A stretch of 64,000 nt of DNA from assembly GCA_031082315.1 (NCBI GenBank), contig JAVHLC010000002.1, forward strand, positions 1 to 64,000, in the 5' to 3' direction. The position numbers and the translations under genes were made by a program. This stretch comes from Thermodesulfobacteriota bacterium (GTDB lineage: Bacteria > Desulfobacterota > QYQD01). The notes under the pieces are model-generated. The model made no database searches. It saw only the letters and a list, made by a program, of their open reading frames with translations, and was not told where the DNA came from. Shown in pieces: positions 60,062 through 64,000 of this stretch (within the stretch, counting starts at the first letter, position 1; the number at the start of each line of letters is the position of its first letter).

Positions 60062-61267
60062 TCATAGGACTTTAGCAGCCTTTTCAATAGCGCCAAGAAT
60101 CTGGGCCAGGCGCTCTTTAGGCATCTTTACCGGGATGGGATAGACCAGGCACCGTTCCACGATCCTTGCCGACTGGGGTAGGGCATCAGGCCGGTATTTA
60201 AGGTCACGGCCGGCTTCTTTATGCTGGAACGGCCAGCCGTTCGCCGCCAGCGTGGAACCGGCCAGGAGATGCTCCCATTTCGGGTAGTAATGCCACGTAT
60301 TTTCGGCAAAATAGATGGCCCCGGCGCCGTTTTCTTTGAGAACGGTATTAAAGGCCCGTGCCTTTTCTGCATCCGGCAGGAAAAAGGCCAGAAAAGTAGC
60401 CGTATCCCCGGCCTCATCGATGAGCCTGCGGAAGGTTATCCCTTTAATTTTCTTAAGGGCCTTCTTTATACGGGCCTTGTTTTTCCTCTGCCGGGCAATG
60501 ATGCTGTCGAGCTTTGCCAATTGGGCCAGGCCGATGGCTCCCTGGAGTTCCATCATACGGTAGTTCAAACCGATAAAACTCCGCCCTTCCCCGCCCCTCC
60601 CGCCGGGATTGGGCACATGATCATGGCCGTGATCGTGGTATTCGCAGGCCCTGCAGTAGAGGCCGGCGTCATTGGTAATGACCATACCGCCTTCGCCGGT
60701 GGTGATGGTCTTAACCGGATCAAAGGAAAACGTGCCCATATCGCCGAAGGCGCCCACATGTTTGCCATTTATCCGGCCCCCGGCGGCTTGGGCGGTATCT
60801 TCTATCACCTTCAGGTTATGGCGGCGGGCGATAGCCACGATCTCTTCAATCCTGGCCTGCGCCCCTAACATGTGCACAGGGATAATGGCCCTGGTGCGCG
60901 GGGTTATTTTTTTCTCCACATCTGCCGGGTCCATATTCAGGGTCTCGTCTATCTCTGCGAACACCGGTATAGCGCCGATGGCAAAGATGGCCTCCCAGGT
61001 GGCCACAAAGGTAAATCCCTGGGTTATGACCTCGTCGCCGGCGCCGATACCTAGGGCGGCCATAGCCACCTTCAGGGCCGCCGTCCCGGAGGAGACGGCC
61101 TGAGCATGGGCTACGCCACAGTAGCGGGCAAAGGCCTCTTCAAATTCTTTGACTTTGTAGATGCCCTTGCGTTCATTAGGAAACTCATATCGAAAGAGGA
61201 CGCCTGTTTTCAGGACGTCCATTATCTGTCTCCGTTCTTCTTTGCCAAAGACTTCATATCCAGGCAT
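60062..61267 (-). CDS. kdnA: 8-amino-3,8-dideoxy-manno-octulosonate aminotransferase (KdnA-like)
   Basis: This 401-residue PLP enzyme of the DegT fold is close, by recall, to Shewanella KdnA: it begins MPGYEVFGKEERRQIMDVLK (KdnA: MPGFELFG) with FRYEF following, and has FAEIDETLNMDPADVEKKIT, the PLP Lys186 in FSFDPVKTITTGEGG, and the distinctive EYHDHGHDHVPNPGG loop. KdnA aminates 8-oxo-Kdo at C8 to give Kdo8N. The neighbours, an iron-type dehydrogenase and kdsB, complete the same pathway. Other DegT enzymes are possible but lack the DHGHDH loop. Confidence 0.88.
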   Translation of the reverse strand: MPGYEVFGKEERRQIMDVLKTGVLFRYEFPNERKGIYKVKEFEEAFARYCGVAHAQAVSSGTAALKVAMAALGIGAGDEVITQGFTFVATWEAIFAIGAIPVFAEIDETLNMDPADVEKKITPRTRAIIPVHMLGAQARIEEIVAIARRHNLKVIEDTAQAAGGRINGKHVGAFGDMGTFSFDPVKTITTGEGGMVITNDAGLYCRACEYHDHGHDHVPNPGGRGGEGRSFIGLNYRMMELQGAIGLAQLAKLDSIIARQRKNKARIKKALKKIKGITFRRLIDEAGDTATFLAFFLPDAEKARAFNTVLKENGAGAIYFAENTWHYYPKWEHLLAGSTLAANGWPFQHKEAGRDLKYRPDALPQSARIVERCLVYPIPVKMPKERLAQILGAIEKAAKVL

Positions 61268-61293
61268 TGGTCAGTCTCCTTTCCTTAGGGCCT

Positions 61294-62460
61294 TTAATCG
61301 AGCCCTTCATAGGCCATCTCATAAAGTGCGATCACTTCGTCCACAGTCACGGTGCGCGGGTTATTGGCAATAGGCCTGGCCACGGTCATGGCAATCTTGG
61401 CCATCTTCGGTATATCTTTTTCAGGGATGTTAAGGTCTTTAAGAGACTCCGGAATGCCCACATCCGCGCACAGGAGGCGCACTGCCTCGCAGGCCATCTC
61501 GGCCGTCTCGCGCAGTGAGCCGTGTGATACATCTTCTCCCATGACTTCGTTGATGGCAGCGAACTTCGGAAGGTCTCCGACCAGATTATAGACCATTACA
61601 TAAGGTAACAGCACCGCGTTGGCCAGGCCGTGCGGTATCCGGTATAGCCCCCCCAGAGGATAGGCCATGGCATGGACCAGCCCTACCCCGGCCGTGGCCA
61701 GGGCCAGCCCGCCGTAGAGACTGCCGAGGAGCATATCGCTTCTGGCCTCCAGGTCATCACCCTGGCAGTAAGCCCGCCGCAGACTTCCACTGATAAGCCT
61801 TATTCCTTCCAGGGCCCAGAGATCGGAGAAAGGTTGGGCGGCTCGCGAGACAAATGCCTCGAGGGCGTGGGTAAAGGCATCAATGCCCGTATAGGCGGTC
61901 ACTAAAGGAGGCACAGAGGCAGTCAACGCCGGGTCGAGAATAGCCAGTTCCGGATAAAGGAAATCAGCGTTTATCCCCCCCTTAGACTTGGTCTTTTCAT
62001 TGATGAAGACCGCCGTAAACGTGACCTCGCTGCCGGTCCCGGCCGTAGTGGGCACCATGATCTTGGGGACACCCGGCTTTTCCACCTTATTAAGCCCGAC
62101 ATAATCGACCGCTTTCCCCTTGTTTGTCAGAAGAACAGCCGCTGCCTTGGCAATGTCCATAGCCGAGCCGCCGCCGGACCCGATAACACAATCGCACCCG
62201 TTTTTGCGGGCCATCTCCGTGGCCCGGTCAGCCAGTTTCAGACCCGGTTCAGGATCGACCTCTTCAAACAGTGCATACGAAATGCCTGTTTTCTTGAGCG
62301 GTTCTTCCAGGTTGTTTAATAAACCGGCCTTGCGCAGGGACGGATCAGCAACTAAAAGCGGCTTAGTCCCCTTTAGTTTTTTGACGGCATCCGGCAGTTC
62401 GTCAATCACTCCGACCCCAAATCTTATAGATGTCGCAAGTTTAAAGGAAAAAGAGGCCAT
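61294..62460 (-). CDS. kdnB: Iron-containing alcohol dehydrogenase, predicted Kdo 8-oxidase (KdnB role)
   Basis: This 388-residue group III (iron-type) alcohol dehydrogenase has the NAD loop GSGGGSAMDIAKAAAVLL and PTTAGTGSEVT, and metal ligands in TGIDAFTHALEAF, LVHAMAYPLGG and IPHGLANAVL. By itself it could be any 1,3-propanediol- or butanol-type enzyme. Its place 26 bp before kdnA, followed by kdsB, points to oxidation of Kdo at C8, the KdnB step. It is not especially similar to Shewanella KdnB over its whole length, so this role is inferred from context. Confidence 0.75.
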   Translation of the reverse strand: MASFSFKLATSIRFGVGVIDELPDAVKKLKGTKPLLVADPSLRKAGLLNNLEEPLKKTGISYALFEEVDPEPGLKLADRATEMARKNGCDCVIGSGGGSAMDIAKAAAVLLTNKGKAVDYVGLNKVEKPGVPKIMVPTTAGTGSEVTFTAVFINEKTKSKGGINADFLYPELAILDPALTASVPPLVTAYTGIDAFTHALEAFVSRAAQPFSDLWALEGIRLISGSLRRAYCQGDDLEARSDMLLGSLYGGLALATAGVGLVHAMAYPLGGLYRIPHGLANAVLLPYVMVYNLVGDLPKFAAINEVMGEDVSHGSLRETAEMACEAVRLLCADVGIPESLKDLNIPEKDIPKMAKIAMTVARPIANNPRTVTVDEVIALYEMAYEGLD

Positions 62461-62549
62461 TATTACTCCTTTTATTGTAATTTCAATAAGTTATAAATAC
62501 CAAAGCGCCATCAGTATAACAGAGTCACCTCCACTTTTCAAACAATTTA

Positions 62550-62745
62550 GTGTTCATCCGTCCCTAGGCCGTCCGTGCCATAGGCAGATTCGCCGGGGCG
62601 AACTTCACGCTTTCAACGATCAGCCATCATCTGTCAGCATGTTTGTTATCCGTTTAACCGTTGTCCGACATTTTCTTTCGGTAAACGGTCAACAGTGAAC
62701 GGTGGACCGGCTTTATGCCGATAGCTGAGTGCTGACAGCTTTTCA
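62550..62745 (+). repeat. Family A element, long form, copy 6
   Basis: This copy begins GTGTTCATCCGTCCC and carries, in reverse, the extra segment of the fliI-fliJ copy: GCCATAGGCAGATTCGCCGG, TTTGTTATCCGTTTAACCG, then GTAAACGGTCAACAGTGAAC. It ends in GAGTGCTGACAGCTTTTC without a clear second TCCGG end, so it may be truncated. Confidence 0.65.
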
Positions 62746-62753
62746 CATTTCCC

Positions 62754-62782
62754 TTGACTATCCGGTAAGAATCAGATATTAA
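62754..62782 (+). promoter_or_regulatory. Sigma-70 promoter for the NlpC/P60 gene
   Basis: TTGACT (62754-62759) and TATTAA (62777-62782) are 17 bases apart, about 90 bp before the start. It lies just outside the family A element. Confidence 0.5.
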
Positions 62783-62874
62783 AAAGAAACTTCCTAAATT
62801 ATCCTAAAGTAATTTCTTTAAAGCTCGATAAGTATAAATAGAAGCTAAATGTAAAGTCGAACATGGAGGTACAA

Positions 62875-63864
62875 ATGAGCTTTCCATGGCAGGAAAGCAT
62901 AGCCAAGAGAAAAGCTAAGTTCTCATTTATCCGCTTTATTGTAGTGATTCTTTCCGTTATTAGTCTCTGCCTGGTATTCCCTGCATCTGACGGCCTTGCT
63001 AAAACTAAGAGGCCACTGATTGTTAAGGCTAAAGCCAAAAAGATAGTAGCTCATAAGAAGACTTCCAGCAAGAAATCAAAATCTCGCCATGCACGGAAAA
63101 GACTAAAAAGACATATCGCCTCCAACGTCTCGGGCACTAAGGCGTCTAGCATAGTTCAAAAAGAAAATTTTGTCCCCGATCGCAAGCCCCTTATGAAGGT
63201 CATCCCCCTGGAAAATGGGGATTATCTCCTTAAACCCCTTGATGGCAATAATGTTCAGAACAAGTCTCAGGAAGATACGGAGGGTAAGAACTCTATAGCA
63301 GACTCCCTGAATTCTGGCGGCAGTTCAAAACCCTCCCCAAATCCCGTATCTTCCCGGGTTGACCCCATTTCTTTAAAGGCGGTCAGCCCCGAGCCAACAG
63401 GCCTCTCGCACACAGATAAGCCCATAGAAGAAGGCTACTGCAAGCGTTTTGCCAACCTGCTGCTGACAACGGCAAAGCAACTGTTAGGCGCTCCTTACAG
63501 GCTGGGCGGTGTGTCGGGGTTAAGTGGCATTGACTGTTCCGGATTTGTACAAAAGGTCTTTGCTAAATTCGGCGTACACTTACCCCGCTCCAGCCGGGAA
63601 CAAATAAAAGTAGGCATGCTGGTGACAAATAAATTTGACTGGTCAAAGCTCCGAATAGGCGATGTCCTGTTTTTTAGGCGGTCTCCATCGTCAGGGCAAA
63701 TTGGGCATACTGGAATTTACATAGGTGAAGGCAAGATGATCCATGCCGCCCGGAGAGACAGGAGTGTAACCATTTCTTCCTTGGAAAAGCCTTACTATAA
63801 GAAGACCTTCGTAGCTGCGAAACGATTTTTTATCTTCTCCCCGCCCCAGTCTGGTAACATTTAA
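62875..63864 (+). CDS. NlpC/P60 family peptidoglycan peptidase
   Basis: This protein of about 329 residues has an N-terminal membrane or signal helix (FIRFIVVILSVISLCLVFPA), a Lys/Ser-rich linker (about 45-175) that may bind the wall or DNA-like polymers, and a C-terminal NlpC/P60 domain with Cys in SGIDCSGFVQKVF, His in GQIGHTGIYIG and a third polar site in KMIHAARRDRSVTIS. Such enzymes cut stem-peptide bonds in peptidoglycan. GGAGGT at 62865-62870 selects the ATG at 62875; the ATG at 62863 overlaps that site. Confidence 0.9.
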   Translation: MSFPWQESIAKRKAKFSFIRFIVVILSVISLCLVFPASDGLAKTKRPLIVKAKAKKIVAHKKTSSKKSKSRHARKRLKRHIASNVSGTKASSIVQKENFVPDRKPLMKVIPLENGDYLLKPLDGNNVQNKSQEDTEGKNSIADSLNSGGSSKPSPNPVSSRVDPISLKAVSPEPTGLSHTDKPIEEGYCKRFANLLLTTAKQLLGAPYRLGGVSGLSGIDCSGFVQKVFAKFGVHLPRSSREQIKVGMLVTNKFDWSKLRIGDVLFFRRSPSSGQIGHTGIYIGEGKMIHAARRDRSVTISSLEKPYYKKTFVAAKRFFIFSPPQSGNI

Positions 63865-63949
63865 ATATCCACGATCAATCTAAACAGATCACCCCCCTTA
63901 CCATAAAAATATTTGCTCAATTTGACCTATCGTTTATATTAATGCCAAT

Positions 63950-64000
63950 ATGGCTAACGAACTTATATTGTTAAAAGAGAGATTAAATGCGCGAGAGCGG
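63950..64000 (+). CDS. Possible start of a gene cut by the window edge
   Basis: An ATG at 63950 opens MANELILLKERLNARER with no stop before the window ends. The composition is that of an alpha-helical or coiled-coil N-terminus. No ribosome site is evident, so it is only a possible gene start. Confidence 0.3.
   Translation, partial: MANELILLKERLNARER

Noticed and set aside
1-64000. CRISPR array
   Set aside because: The repeats seen are dispersed or palindromic, without regular unit-spacer periodicity, and no cas gene is present.

Overview
The window looks like chromosome from a Gram-negative, anaerobic bacterium, most likely a deltaproteobacterium (Desulfobacterota). The reasons are a sigma-54-controlled flagellar cluster, lipid A/Kdo genes, selB, pyrK-type dihydroorotate dehydrogenase, and a block of NifX-like, MinD-ferredoxin, DUF134 and DUF5320 genes like the orange-protein loci of sulfate reducers. 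This placement is inference from gene content only; there is no rRNA gene in the window.

Layout. 1-2.6 kb: the end of an IS3-family insertion sequence that has cut into a small gene, followed by an integron-type cassette array without an integrase in view (two clear attC sites, one degenerate one, two cassette genes). 3-11.7 kb, all minus strand: recQ, tRNA-Arg(CCG), a KimA-like potassium importer behind a c-di-AMP (ydaO-type) riboswitch, a Na,K-ATPase-like P-type pump and a tandem universal stress protein. 12-13.5 kb: two small genes and a DegT-family sugar aminotransferase. 14.2-32.6 kb, plus strand: two NtrC-family regulators, a TPR protein, a FlgS-like sensor kinase that has lost its phospho-acceptor histidine, then flgB-flgC-fliE-fliF-fliG-fliH-fliI-fliJ-motE-like and fliK-flgD-flgE. 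32.7-38 kb: selB and carB. 38-43 kb: a truncated ZIP transporter, a PTS EIIA, a HisC-like aminotransferase, a radical SAM/SPASM protein, an MBL-fold enzyme and a CGGC protein. 43-48.2 kb, minus strand: a CDF transporter fused to a NifX-like domain, two NifX-like proteins, twin MinD-ferredoxin ATPases, two glycine-rich small proteins and a DUF134 regulator with a palindromic site in front. 48.3-50.8 kb: pyrK-pyrD-pgeF. 51-55 kb: a stress protein, a FadL-like porin, an enolase-superfamily enzyme and a LpxL-type acyltransferase. 55.6-59 kb: a hybrid sensor kinase divergent from a cysteine-cluster protein. 59.2-62.5 kb: kdnB-kdnA-kdsB, predicted to make and activate 8-amino-Kdo. 62.9-63.9 kb: an NlpC/P60 peptidase.

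Interspersed repeats are a strong theme. At least five families sit between, and in one case inside, genes: a ~150-250 bp palindromic element with TCCGGAAAC ends, a 156-bp element found after recQ and after the ATPase, a CCCTTTG/CAAAGGG palindrome that also lies in frame inside the ATPase, a CACAGAG/CTCTGTG family, and an 86-bp copy of part of the ATPase gene beside the tRNA.
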